Positions 14,498 to 22,333 of a stretch of 23,521 nucleotides of DNA are shown here, piece after piece. The stretch covers positions 1-23,521 of the forward strand of contig CAYMWV010000037.1 of the NCBI GenBank assembly GCA_964394395.1, given 5' to 3'. This stretch comes from Sediminispirochaeta sp964394395 (lineage in GTDB: Bacteria > Spirochaetota > Spirochaetia > DSM-16054 > Sediminispirochaetaceae). The notes beneath the pieces are model-generated. The model searched no databases, was not told where the DNA came from, and saw nothing but the letters and a program-made list of their open reading frames with translations. The translations under genes were made by a program, and so were the position numbers. Every line of letters begins with the position of its first letter. Positions within the stretch are counted from its first letter, which is position 1.

Positions 14498-15751
14498 CTA
14501 CGCTCCTGTTTCAAACAGTTTTCTGCCAATGATACCGTATTCTTTAATACGCCTACTTAAATCGGGGTATTTCGCCATCGTCTGTACAGAGAAAAGAGAT
14601 GATCCAGGGTTTTCCGCAGAGAGTGTTTCATGGGCAATGAGTGCCCAGGTTGCATCAATGAGATGGGAGAATCCGGGTTGCATAATTTCCGGACAGTGGA
14701 AGGATTGGCGGCTTGAATTAATATCGACTCCGCTGATCTGCATAAGCCCATTTCGGGCAGCCAGGCTCATAATTCTATCAAGCTGTTCCTTACTGTTTCG
14801 AGGAGGCATGTAAGTGATTGCGGTAAAGCCAATTCGCTTCAACTCCGGAACCAGCTCATCAAGCCAGCTATCTTCAAAGGTTTGTGCTTTCTTATCTCCC
14901 GTGGGAGACTCTTTAATGTCCCCAAGATAAGCATAGGCGGGTATTGCCCCGATGGATCGGGCAAAATCAACTGCCTCTTTTACATTGAGACACTCATTTT
15001 TATCCGGATCGATATAAAACCGGGGAAGCAGAGTGCTTTTCAAGATTCCCAGTAAATCATAGAGATAGTGGGGGTTCTGTGGATCCCGGAGGTGTTCACC
15101 AATCTTACCGGGTATTTCGATCTGAAAGGTGGATTGCAGATTTGATACAAGCTCATCTCCTCTATTCCATCGCCTGGTAAGCATTATTGTAAGGGCATAG
15201 AGAATATGTCGTTCGGTTACACTACCCCCGTCTGCGTTAAAGGAAACGGGAAGAACATCTTCTTCAAAATTCAGACTTGGAAGATCCTTTTCTTCAAGAA
15301 TGCGGTTTAAGGAGCTGAGCTGTTTCCGATTTCGACGGTTCCGCAGTTCTCGTAAAGGTTGGAGAAAGGCATCCGCCTCTTCAAGGCGGGGCTCGGCTAC
15401 TCCATGCACCGCCATATAGAGAATATTGTCAGTGTCGGGGTTGTTTATCCTCCGACCCTCCATAACCGTGCCATCTCCGTTTACCCGCACTTCAAAACCA
15501 ACCGTCGAACCTATTCCAAGTCTCCTGCAGCTCTCGATAAACTCCCGGGCTCCGGAAACGGAATCATGATCCATGATTCCAACCGCTTTTAGCCCTGCAT
15601 TCCGGGCTGCAAGAGCAGCTTCGGCGGGGGTGTAGGGGCTGAAGGAGTAGGCAGTGTGAACGTGGTTATTTACCTCATCGGTAAAGGGGGTGTCGGCAGC
15701 CATTGATGCCGCCTTTTCCACCCGCGCTTCGGAGGAGATATCACTCCACAT
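14498..15751 (-). CDS. PHP-domain metal-dependent hydrolase
   Basis: The 417-residue protein has the polymerase-and-histidinol-phosphatase fold with metal-binding motifs HVHTAYS (H30, H32) and IMDHDSV (D61, H62, D63), GFEVRV with E87, and later QISGVDINSS (the usual final metal-binding region). Relatives are phosphoesterases, such as histidinol phosphatase and cyclic sugar phosphate or nucleotide hydrolases. The middle region (about 120-260) is larger than in small PHP enzymes. The setting in a sugar operon suggests hydrolysis of a phosphorylated sugar or a side product, but no substrate can be named. ATG 15751 has GGAG 7 bases upstream; the gap to the E1 stop is 2 bases. Confidence 0.8.
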   Translation of the reverse strand: MWSDISSEARVEKAASMAADTPFTDEVNNHVHTAYSFSPYTPAEAALAARNAGLKAVGIMDHDSVSGAREFIESCRRLGIGSTVGFEVRVNGDGTVMEGRRINNPDTDNILYMAVHGVAEPRLEEADAFLQPLRELRNRRNRKQLSSLNRILEEKDLPSLNFEEDVLPVSFNADGGSVTERHILYALTIMLTRRWNRGDELVSNLQSTFQIEIPGKIGEHLRDPQNPHYLYDLLGILKSTLLPRFYIDPDKNECLNVKEAVDFARSIGAIPAYAYLGDIKESPTGDKKAQTFEDSWLDELVPELKRIGFTAITYMPPRNSKEQLDRIMSLAARNGLMQISGVDINSSRQSFHCPEIMQPGFSHLIDATWALIAHETLSAENPGSSLFSVQTMAKYPDLSRRIKEYGIIGRKLFETGA

Positions 15752-15753
15752 AG

Positions 15754-18210
15754 CTATACTCCAAGCCTGTTTCTACGCAGCATCTCTCCGGCGGTTTGAA
15801 CAGTGGTAACCGAATGCCCAGGAAGAGGATAGAGCCGCTCATGGATGGTATCAATCAACCATTCCGGTTGGGGGAAGAAATCCTCTTCCATCTCTGCGGC
15901 TGGACTGATCCAGTTTCTCGATCCGACAACAACAGGAGGTCCATCAAGATAATCGAAGGCAAACTGAGTAAGGTTTGCAGCGACGGTGTACATGAAATTA
16001 CCCCGGTCAACCGCATCGGTAAGGAGGGCTGCTTTGCCGGTCTTCTTTATCGATTCAATGAGAACTTCATAATCCAGGGGATTGATAAAGCGAAGATCGA
16101 TAACTTCAGCTTCAACTCCATACGTTTCAGATAGAAGCGCCGCAGCATCGAGAGCAGGATAGAGGGCCGGTCCCAGGGTGATAATAGTAATATCATCTCC
16201 TTGCCGCTTAAGTGCAGGGATTCCTTCGGTAATCTCGTAATAGCCTTCCGGAACTCCCCCTGGTTCAAACTGCTCGCCAATACCGTAGAGTTTCTGGCTC
16301 TCAAAAAAGAGAACCGGGTCGGTACCCGACAGAGCGCTATTCAACATTCCCTTTGCATCGTAGGGAGTGGCGGGGTACATAGCTTTGAGTCCTGGAATAT
16401 GAGCTACCATGGCGCTCCAGTCCTGACTGTGCTGGGCTCCATATTTATTACCTACTGATACACGAATGGTAAGGGGCATCTTCAAAATGCCGGCGCTCAT
16501 GGATTGCCATTTGGCTGCCTGGTTGAATATTTCATCCCCCGCCCGGCCCATAAAATCGCAGTACATCAGTTCCACCACAGCGCGTCCACCGGAAAGGGCG
16601 TATCCTACTCCGGTACCCACGATGGCTCCCTCACTGATAGAGGAGTTGAAGAGGCGATGATAGGGAAGTGTCTCTGTTAAGCCCCGGTAGACAGCAAAGG
16701 CTCCACCCCAGTCCCGGTTCTCCTCTCCCCAGGCTGCCATGGTGGGGTCGATCGAGAAGCGGTGGAGCATAGCTTCAAAGAGTGCGTCCCTATAGGCGAA
16801 GGTTTTATTCGCCGGCAGCGGTTTGCCTGATTCGTCCAAGCCAAAGCGGCTGCGCCGGGCAAGCTGTTTTACCCGGGGATTCTCTTCTATCGGCATGAGC
16901 ATCTCCGGTTCCCGATCTTCCATGGTCTCCCGTTTCTCGTTGGAGAACATCACCGTTTCAATAAAGGTTCCGGGAACCCGGGGAGAAGCTTCCATATCGA
17001 TGGCAAGCTGTACCGTATGTATCATCCCTTCCCGTACCTCGGATTGATACGCTTCAATTTCGCTTTGGCTGATCACCTTATGCGTTTTTAGATATTCGGC
17101 GTAATCAACAATTGCGTCGGCCTGGTTCCACTGATCAATCTCTTCCTTCGTCCGATAGCTTGATGCATCGGAGGGGCTGTGGCCGGAGGTTCTATAGGTT
17201 ATGGTATCTAAAAGAACCGGTCCCCTTCCCTCTTCAAGTATCTGTTTCTTCCGAGCTACCGCATCGGCAACGGCTAAGGGGTTGTATCCATCCACCCGCT
17301 CAGAATGCATGTTCTCAGGGTTTACTCCTGCTCCCACTCTGGCAAGGATATCGTATCCCATGGTTTCACCCCAGGTTTGTCCCCCCATGCCGTAAAAATT
17401 GTTGAAAAAGTTGAACATCACCGGAGGTGCACCGCCTAAATCCTTATCCCAGAGAGTTCGGTACTGGTCCATGGCTGCCATCATCATCCCTTCCCAGACT
17501 GGACCGCAGCCCATGGAGGCATCGCCAATATTGGCAATTACTATTCCAGCTTTACGGTTAATCCGTTTGAAAAGGGCAGCACCGACGCTGATATCGCCGC
17601 TTCCCCCGACGATGGCGTTATTGGGCATGGAGCCAAAGGGTATGAAAAAGGTGTGCATCGATCCACCAAGGCCCCGGTTAAAACCGGTCTTCTTTGCGAA
17701 AATCTCCGCCAGGGTGCCGTAAAGGGTAAATTTAATTGCCAGATCTTTAACGCTCCCTTCATGATGCTTTTCCACCACCGCCAACGTTTCTCCACCGAGG
17801 AACTGTTTCATGATAGAAAGAAGGTTCTCATCAGAGAGCTGATTGATTGCTGAAAGAGATTTTGCAAGAATCTCTCCGTGGCTTCGGTGACTACCAAAAA
17901 TCTGATCATCGATACCAAGGTTCAGGGATTGGCCAACAGCTGCTGCCTCCTGACCGATGGAGAGGTGAGCAGGACCTTTATGGTTATATTCAATCCCCTC
18001 ATAGCTTCCTGTGGTTTTAATCGAGTTAAGGGCTGTTTCAAACTCCCGGATGTAGAGCATATGGCGGTATACCTCTTTGAGGCTATCATTCCCATACTGC
18101 TTCTGCTCTCTCTTAATATCACTCTTGTACTGGTTAACCGGAATTTCCTTGAAAGAAATTGTTGAAGCTTTTCTCACCTCTTCCGGCAATACTGGCATTG
18201 ATTTTGGCAC
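15754..18210 (-). CDS. 2-oxo-acid dehydrogenase E1, fused alpha and beta subunits
   Basis: E1 uses thiamine diphosphate to decarboxylate a 2-oxo acid (pyruvate-, branched-chain- or acetoin-type) and acylate lipoyl-E2. The 818-residue protein joins E1-alpha (about 40-420) and E1-beta (about 470-800). The alpha part has SIGQEAAAVG, GSHRSHGEIL, GLGGSMH, the thiamine motif GDASMG (229-234) with the downstream NN at 270-271, and YRTSGHSPSD. The beta part has WGEENRDWGGAFAVYRGL, FNSSISEGAIVG, VELMYCDFM, VIDLRFINPLDYE and the C-terminal TPP-type domain. About 40 extra residues lie between SHGEIL and LAEIFAKKTGF. The substrate cannot be decided. The GTG at 18210 is the start: AAGGAG lies 7 bases upstream over the end of the E3 gene. 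Confidence 0.9.
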   Translation of the reverse strand: MPKSMPVLPEEVRKASTISFKEIPVNQYKSDIKREQKQYGNDSLKEVYRHMLYIREFETALNSIKTTGSYEGIEYNHKGPAHLSIGQEAAAVGQSLNLGIDDQIFGSHRSHGEILAKSLSAINQLSDENLLSIMKQFLGGETLAVVEKHHEGSVKDLAIKFTLYGTLAEIFAKKTGFNRGLGGSMHTFFIPFGSMPNNAIVGGSGDISVGAALFKRINRKAGIVIANIGDASMGCGPVWEGMMMAAMDQYRTLWDKDLGGAPPVMFNFFNNFYGMGGQTWGETMGYDILARVGAGVNPENMHSERVDGYNPLAVADAVARKKQILEEGRGPVLLDTITYRTSGHSPSDASSYRTKEEIDQWNQADAIVDYAEYLKTHKVISQSEIEAYQSEVREGMIHTVQLAIDMEASPRVPGTFIETVMFSNEKRETMEDREPEMLMPIEENPRVKQLARRSRFGLDESGKPLPANKTFAYRDALFEAMLHRFSIDPTMAAWGEENRDWGGAFAVYRGLTETLPYHRLFNSSISEGAIVGTGVGYALSGGRAVVELMYCDFMGRAGDEIFNQAAKWQSMSAGILKMPLTIRVSVGNKYGAQHSQDWSAMVAHIPGLKAMYPATPYDAKGMLNSALSGTDPVLFFESQKLYGIGEQFEPGGVPEGYYEITEGIPALKRQGDDITIITLGPALYPALDAAALLSETYGVEAEVIDLRFINPLDYEVLIESIKKTGKAALLTDAVDRGNFMYTVAANLTQFAFDYLDGPPVVVGSRNWISPAAEMEEDFFPQPEWLIDTIHERLYPLPGHSVTTVQTAGEMLRRNRLGV

Positions 18211-18214
18211 TGTT

Positions 18215-19573
18215 TTACTCCTTCATTCCCCAACATGCATCTCTGACAGTTTCGCTCACCGTCGGATGGGGAAAAATTATCTCTTTAATATCTTTGACCC
18301 GTAGTTCAGATTCAATCATAACGGCAGCGCTGTGAATAATCTCTGAGCTATAGGGACCGATCATGTGAATTCCCAAGAGTATTCCACTCTCTTTATGGGA
18401 AAGAATGGTGCAGAAGCCTGTATCTTTACCGTTTTCTGCTAGAAACCTTCCGTTACCGGCGAAATGGTAGCTTGCACTTTCCCATGGAATTCCCTGCTTC
18501 GTGGCCTCCTCTTCAGTAAGACCGCAGCCCGCCGCTTCGGGAAGGGTGTAGACCGCCCAGGGGATGGCCTGGTAGCGCATTTTCCCATAGCTGGGCTCCA
18601 TTGGATCCAGAATGTGACCAACCGCCACCTCCCCCATCCTTGATGCTGAATGGGCAAGTTGACTCCTGCCGGTAATATCCCCTACCGCATAGATTCCCGG
18701 AATATTGGTGCGCTGGTATTCATCAACCCTGATTCCTCTACCATCAAAATCTATTCCCAGATCAGCAAGACCAAGGTTTTCTATATTGGGTGATCTGCCG
18801 GTTGCAAGCAGGACCATCTCTGCTTCCACCCTATTAGCTTGCTTACCGGAAAGGGAAGAGAAGTGAACCTGCTCAGGCTCTATCTTCTCTAGCCTGCTGG
18901 AGAGATGAAAATCTACATCTTTCATAGCCTTGCGCATTGTTTTAGCAATGCTCTTATCCATCATCGGCAGAATCTCATCAAGCATTTCAATGACCGAGAC
19001 CTTTACTCCCAGGGAGGAAAAAAAGGAGGCAAACTCCAATCCAATTACTCCCCCACCGATAACGGCCAAACCTTTTGGCAGGTTCTCAATTTCCAGGATC
19101 TCATCACTGGTGAGAACATGGTCAAGTTCTGAACCTGGAATAGGAATACGGGCAGGAGAAGCTCCAGCTGCAATGATAACGGCTTCACCTTCATACTCCT
19201 TTCCTGCAGCTTCAACTTTCTTGCCAGGCCCTAAGATCGCCCGTTCAGAGATTATCTCCACCCCCCCTTTTTTCATCAGGAAGGCTACCCCTTTTCGCAG
19301 GGAAGAGACCGTCTTCTCCTTCCAGGCCATCGCAGTGGATAGATTAAAGGTAACATTCTCAGCGGTAACGCCAAACTTCTCCCCATGTAGGGCGTGATGA
19401 TACTGTTTTGCAGAATTGAGGAGACTTTTTGTTGGAATGCAGCCGCGATTGAGACACACTCCCCCAAGATCCTTCTCTTCAAACAGGAGCACCTTTTTAC
19501 CCGCTTCACCAGCCCGCTCTGCGGCAACGTAGCCCCCCGGGCCGCCGCCAATTATGATCAGGTCATATTTCAT
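18215..19573 (-). CDS. lpdA: Dihydrolipoamide dehydrogenase (E3)
   Basis: E3 reoxidises the dihydrolipoyl group of E2 with FAD and NAD. From ATG 19573 (452 residues): FAD-binding YDLIIIGGGPGGYVAA (3-18), redox disulfide GGVCLNRGCIPTKSLL (C40, C45), NAD-binding VIGGGVIGLEFASFFSSLG, second FAD motif IPGIYAVGDITG, and the C-terminal active-site pair H436/E441 in HPTVSE. All catalytic features are present. The longer reading frame to 19627 would overlap E2; the ATG at 19573 has AAAAGGA ending 8 bases before it and yields the standard E3 N-terminus. It sits 13 bases after the E2 stop and ends 4 bases before E1. Confidence 0.95.
   Translation of the reverse strand: MKYDLIIIGGGPGGYVAAERAGEAGKKVLLFEEKDLGGVCLNRGCIPTKSLLNSAKQYHHALHGEKFGVTAENVTFNLSTAMAWKEKTVSSLRKGVAFLMKKGGVEIISERAILGPGKKVEAAGKEYEGEAVIIAAGASPARIPIPGSELDHVLTSDEILEIENLPKGLAVIGGGVIGLEFASFFSSLGVKVSVIEMLDEILPMMDKSIAKTMRKAMKDVDFHLSSRLEKIEPEQVHFSSLSGKQANRVEAEMVLLATGRSPNIENLGLADLGIDFDGRGIRVDEYQRTNIPGIYAVGDITGRSQLAHSASRMGEVAVGHILDPMEPSYGKMRYQAIPWAVYTLPEAAGCGLTEEEATKQGIPWESASYHFAGNGRFLAENGKDTGFCTILSHKESGILLGIHMIGPYSSEIIHSAAVMIESELRVKDIKEIIFPHPTVSETVRDACWGMKE
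18218..18223 (-). promoter_or_regulatory. Shine-Dalgarno of the E1 gene, inside the E3 coding end
   Basis: AAGGAG forms part of the last codons of the E3 gene and lies 7 bases before GTG 18210. This supports the GTG start over the in-frame ATG four codons further on. Confidence 0.65.
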
Positions 19574-19586
19574 CGATTTCATCCTT

Positions 19587-20978
19587 TTACATAGCCGCAA
19601 TAGATTCAGGATTGGCCAGAGCATCACTGAGGGCTTTTAAGAATCTTGCTCCCGGAGCACCATCCACAGCTTGATGGTCAATGGTTAATGAGAGTCCCAG
19701 ATGGGGAAGAAACGTGATCTCCTCCCCCTCTTCTACTGGTTTCAGCTGAATATTTCCCAGACCCAGGATTCCAACTTCCGGAGCATTTAATACAGGGGTA
19801 AAGTTTTCTATCCCAAAAGCACCGAGGTTTGTCACGGTAAAGGTTCCTCCGCTTAAGGCGTCCATTGAAATGGACCCCTCTCTGCAGGCTGCTGCAAGGG
19901 TTTTTACCTCCCCAGAGATGGTTTTTAATGATTTACGGTTTGCTGCGTTTATCACCGGTACCATCAATCCTTTTGGAGTATCTACAGCGATACCAAGATT
20001 GACATCAGAAAAGGTTCTGATGGTATCTCCCAGGAAGTGGGCATTCAGCTGGGGATAGATGGGCAGTAAGCGGGAAACTGCAAAGAGGACCAGGTCGTTG
20101 ATGGTGATTCCATTGAGCCCCAACTCTTCGCCAGAACGCTTATAAAAGCTTCTCCACGCTTTTAATTTTGCAGCAGGAGCCGAGCTGTTCAAGGTGAGCT
20201 GGGCGGTCTCTTTCAGGCTGGAACGCATTCTTTCTGCAATCACTCTTCTGATGCTTTTCACTGGCTGATCGGTATACTCCCCTGAAGGAGCCTCTCCGGT
20301 AAACTCCGGCTCTCCGGTAAGCTCCTGCCTCTCCAGTAGATCCGCAGAAGCGATTCTACCACCAATACCGCTTCCCTTTTTGGGCATTGTTTTGCCTTCT
20401 GTAAGAAAGCTCTCAATTGCAGCGGGGCTTGCCGGACCTCTCTGGTTCAAGGTTGCCTGGATATCTCTTTCGATAATACGGCCTCCGGGACCCGTTCCGG
20501 AAAGAAGTGACGGGTCAACGCCTTTTGCCGCAGCCAGGTTACGGGCTCGGGGGCTGATTGCTTCTCCAGGGTGATCCTGACTCGGCTTAAGGGATACTGT
20601 ATCAAGCCCACCACTAGCAGCTGCAAGGTTCTTTGCTGATTGAGATACCTCTGGTTGAGATTGAGCTACGTTTGATTGGGGCGCATCCGATTGTGGTATG
20701 CCCGATGAAGGGGATGAAACAAGATCAGAGATATCCTCACCGGCCTCTCCAATAACCGCAATCCCTTCCAATACCGGAACATCCTCATCAGCCTCTTGTA
20801 AGATTTTCAGCACCGTTCCGGAGTATTCAGATTCCACATCAATAGCCGCCTTATCTGTTTCAACCGAACAGAGAATATCACCTTTCTCAACCTTATCCCC
20901 TTCGGTAACTTTCCATTCCAGGATAAGGCAGCTTTCAACGGTATTACCCTGTCTGGGCATTACAACCAAATTTGCCAT
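19587..20978 (-). CDS. Dihydrolipoamide acyltransferase (E2) of a 2-oxo-acid dehydrogenase complex
   Basis: E2 is the core of the complex and passes the acyl group to CoA. The 463-residue protein has one lipoyl domain (1-80) with the lipoylation site K43 in VETDKAA, a peripheral-subunit-binding domain at about 141-174 (ISPRARNLAAAKGVDPSLLS, then GTGPGGRIIERDI), and the catalytic domain from about 240. The active site is DHQAVDG (H435, D439), and TFTVTNLGAFGIENFTPVLN is another family block. The linkers are unusual: residues 113-127 resemble the first half and 202-218 the second half of another subunit-binding domain. The acyl specificity is unknown. ATG 20978 has GAGG 8 bases upstream. First gene of a tight E2-E3-E1 block. 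Confidence 0.93.
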   Translation of the reverse strand: MANLVVMPRQGNTVESCLILEWKVTEGDKVEKGDILCSVETDKAAIDVESEYSGTVLKILQEADEDVPVLEGIAVIGEAGEDISDLVSSPSSGIPQSDAPQSNVAQSQPEVSQSAKNLAAASGGLDTVSLKPSQDHPGEAISPRARNLAAAKGVDPSLLSGTGPGGRIIERDIQATLNQRGPASPAAIESFLTEGKTMPKKGSGIGGRIASADLLERQELTGEPEFTGEAPSGEYTDQPVKSIRRVIAERMRSSLKETAQLTLNSSAPAAKLKAWRSFYKRSGEELGLNGITINDLVLFAVSRLLPIYPQLNAHFLGDTIRTFSDVNLGIAVDTPKGLMVPVINAANRKSLKTISGEVKTLAAACREGSISMDALSGGTFTVTNLGAFGIENFTPVLNAPEVGILGLGNIQLKPVEEGEEITFLPHLGLSLTIDHQAVDGAPGARFLKALSDALANPESIAAM

Positions 20979-21014
20979 ATTTTCAACCTCATATTTCTTT
21001 AAACTTGCAAAATG

Positions 21015-21031
21015 CTTTACATATACTTACG
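21015..21031 (-). promoter_or_regulatory. Putative operator, copy 1 (upstream of E2)
   Basis: Minus-strand CGTAAGTATATGTAAAG matches the element upstream of the aldolase at 15 of 17 positions. It contains two GTAA blocks 10 bases apart, one helical turn, and covers the predicted transcript start, a place where a repressor would act. No regulator gene is present in the window. Confidence 0.4.
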
Positions 21032-21057
21032 TATAACTTTTTAGCACACGGTGTAAA
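21030..21057 (-). promoter_or_regulatory. Candidate promoter upstream of E2
   Basis: TTTACA (21057-21052) is followed after 16 bases by TATACG (21035-21030) on the minus strand. The predicted start is near 21023, inside the 17-base shared element. It is placed in the 105-base gap between aldolase and E2. Moderate match only. Confidence 0.45.
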
Positions 21058-21083
21058 GAAAATCAAGGCGTTATATGCCGATT

Positions 21084-22253
21084 TTAGCCCTTTTTTTGTC
21101 GATATTTCTCCGCTTCCCAGGTGCGGATAAAGGAGATAAGCCATTCCGGCATAGGGCTGGGGCCGCCAAATGATGTGGAATAGAGTGCTATGAGAGCTGC
21201 ATCGTAAAATAGGTCTCTCGCATCAACTGCTGCTTGGTTTCCCGAAGCAATTGCCCAGCAGGTTCCCTCCGAAGAGGCCACAATCTTTGGCAGCTCTCCC
21301 CACTGTTGACGATACTCTTCAAGTTCCCTCTGAATATGTGATAGATCTGTGGTGAAATGGGGCCTGAATCCCGCATATACGATATGATCCGGTGTAAAGG
21401 GTTCCTGAAGGGGCGTAAAGTGTTCCCGATCGCTCAGAAACTGATCAAGAAGGGGATGTGAAAAAGGGAGCACCACCGGCTGCGAATCAGAAAGAGTAGT
21501 ATACGCGTTGACTAAAGCTGCTCTCTCTTCTGTTGAGGGGGTTTCTTCCCAGGTACTTGGCTTCTCTCCCCATGGGGTCACAGTTGATTCATCGAAGGAG
21601 TGTGTCAACGCATTTTTGATAGTTGAAAAGAGCTGAGTGTAGCGGGTTTTTATCTGATTTTCACTGTTGCCAGTGATAAAAACACCGTGGTTCTGCAGGA
21701 AAACCAAAGGCGTCTCTTTTAACGTCTCTTTCCTGGAACTGTCGGTACTATTAGGAAGACGTTGTTTAACCTCTTTTGCCAGGGTGTAGCCCGGTTCAAT
21801 AACAGGCACCCAGATAGCCTCTGGTCCAAAAAGAGATCGAACAGCTTTTTCACCATCCCTTGAACAGGTGATCCCGTTCACCAGGGCTGGATGGGTGTGC
21901 ATTACCCAGCTTTCAGGAAAGAGGGAGTGCAGCAGGGTTTCCACACTGGGGCGTTTATTTTCCTCCCCGGCCAACCGGGCTGCCATCAAATCGGATAAAA
22001 CAGCCTCTTCCCGGTTTTCGGACTCCTGTGGATACCCTTTTTGCCAGATCGTGTCCAATAGTGAGCGGTCCATGGCAACAAAATCATCCTCAGTGATGCT
22101 TGCCATCCTCGTTCCCGATCCTTTAACAAGCATGGTTTGTCCCTCTTTATAGGAACTGTTTCCACCCCCTGAGAGAACAAAGGAGGGATCTGAACCGTAT
22201 TCACGACTTACCTGGACTAATCGTTTCATAATATCCGAAGATGGTTTGCTCAT
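21084..22253 (-). CDS. Class II aldolase/adducin-family protein (RhaD/YuxG-type aldolase half)
   Basis: The 389-residue protein has SGGGNSSYKEGQTMLVKGSGT (about 28-48), the probable catalytic Glu105 in RPSVET, zinc ligands HTHPALVN (H119, H121) and LQNHGVF (H189), and the C-terminal block YDAALIALYSTSFGG, then WEAEKYRQ. This is the aldolase part of the proteins often annotated as bifunctional rhamnulose-1-phosphate aldolase/dehydrogenase, but the gene ends where the fused SDR would begin. An SDR that carries what looks like the fusion joint is encoded separately at 13314-14495. The enzyme would cleave a ketose phosphate into dihydroxyacetone phosphate and an aldehyde; the substrate is inferred. 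ATG 22253 has AGGAG 10 bases upstream. Confidence 0.88.
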   Translation of the reverse strand: MSKPSSDIMKRLVQVSREYGSDPSFVLSGGGNSSYKEGQTMLVKGSGTRMASITEDDFVAMDRSLLDTIWQKGYPQESENREEAVLSDLMAARLAGEENKRPSVETLLHSLFPESWVMHTHPALVNGITCSRDGEKAVRSLFGPEAIWVPVIEPGYTLAKEVKQRLPNSTDSSRKETLKETPLVFLQNHGVFITGNSENQIKTRYTQLFSTIKNALTHSFDESTVTPWGEKPSTWEETPSTEERAALVNAYTTLSDSQPVVLPFSHPLLDQFLSDREHFTPLQEPFTPDHIVYAGFRPHFTTDLSHIQRELEEYRQQWGELPKIVASSEGTCWAIASGNQAAVDARDLFYDAALIALYSTSFGGPSPMPEWLISFIRTWEAEKYRQKKG

Positions 22254-22266
22254 AATTTACGTACTC

Positions 22267-22283
22267 CTTTACAAAAACTTACG
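22267..22283 (-). promoter_or_regulatory. Putative operator, copy 2 (upstream of aldolase)
   Basis: Minus-strand CGTAAGTTTTTGTAAAG, 15 of 17 identical to the element upstream of E2. It lies three bases downstream of the -10 hexamer, over the predicted start near 22280. Confidence 0.4.
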
Positions 22284-22286
22284 GAT

Positions 22287-22315
22287 ATCATATCAAAGAT
22301 CATTTGTTATCTCAA
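22287..22315 (-). promoter_or_regulatory. Promoter upstream of aldolase
   Basis: TTGAGA (22315-22310), 17-base spacer, TATGAT (22292-22287) on the minus strand; both hexamers match the sigma70 consensus at 5 of 6 positions. It lies in the gap between the permease and aldolase genes, so the aldolase can start its own transcript. Confidence 0.65.
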
Positions 22316-22333
22316 GCAGGGCTCATCTAAGCT
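22313..22333 (-). repeat. 10-base tandem duplication at the permease stop codon
   Basis: On the minus strand CTTAGATGAG is repeated twice back to back, starting within the last codons of the permease gene and including its TGA. The second copy lies outside the gene. Its neighbour is the -35 region of the aldolase promoter. Confidence 0.7.

Noticed and set aside
18930..19397. A 155-codon plus-strand open frame opposite the E3 gene
   Set aside because: Antisense to a well-conserved lpd gene, with a low-complexity translation rich in Ser, Pro and Ile and no start signal.
18215..19627. Longer E3 reading frame starting at 19627
   Set aside because: The extra 18 residues overlap the end of E2 and do not fit the E3 family; ATG 19573 has a proper ribosome binding site.
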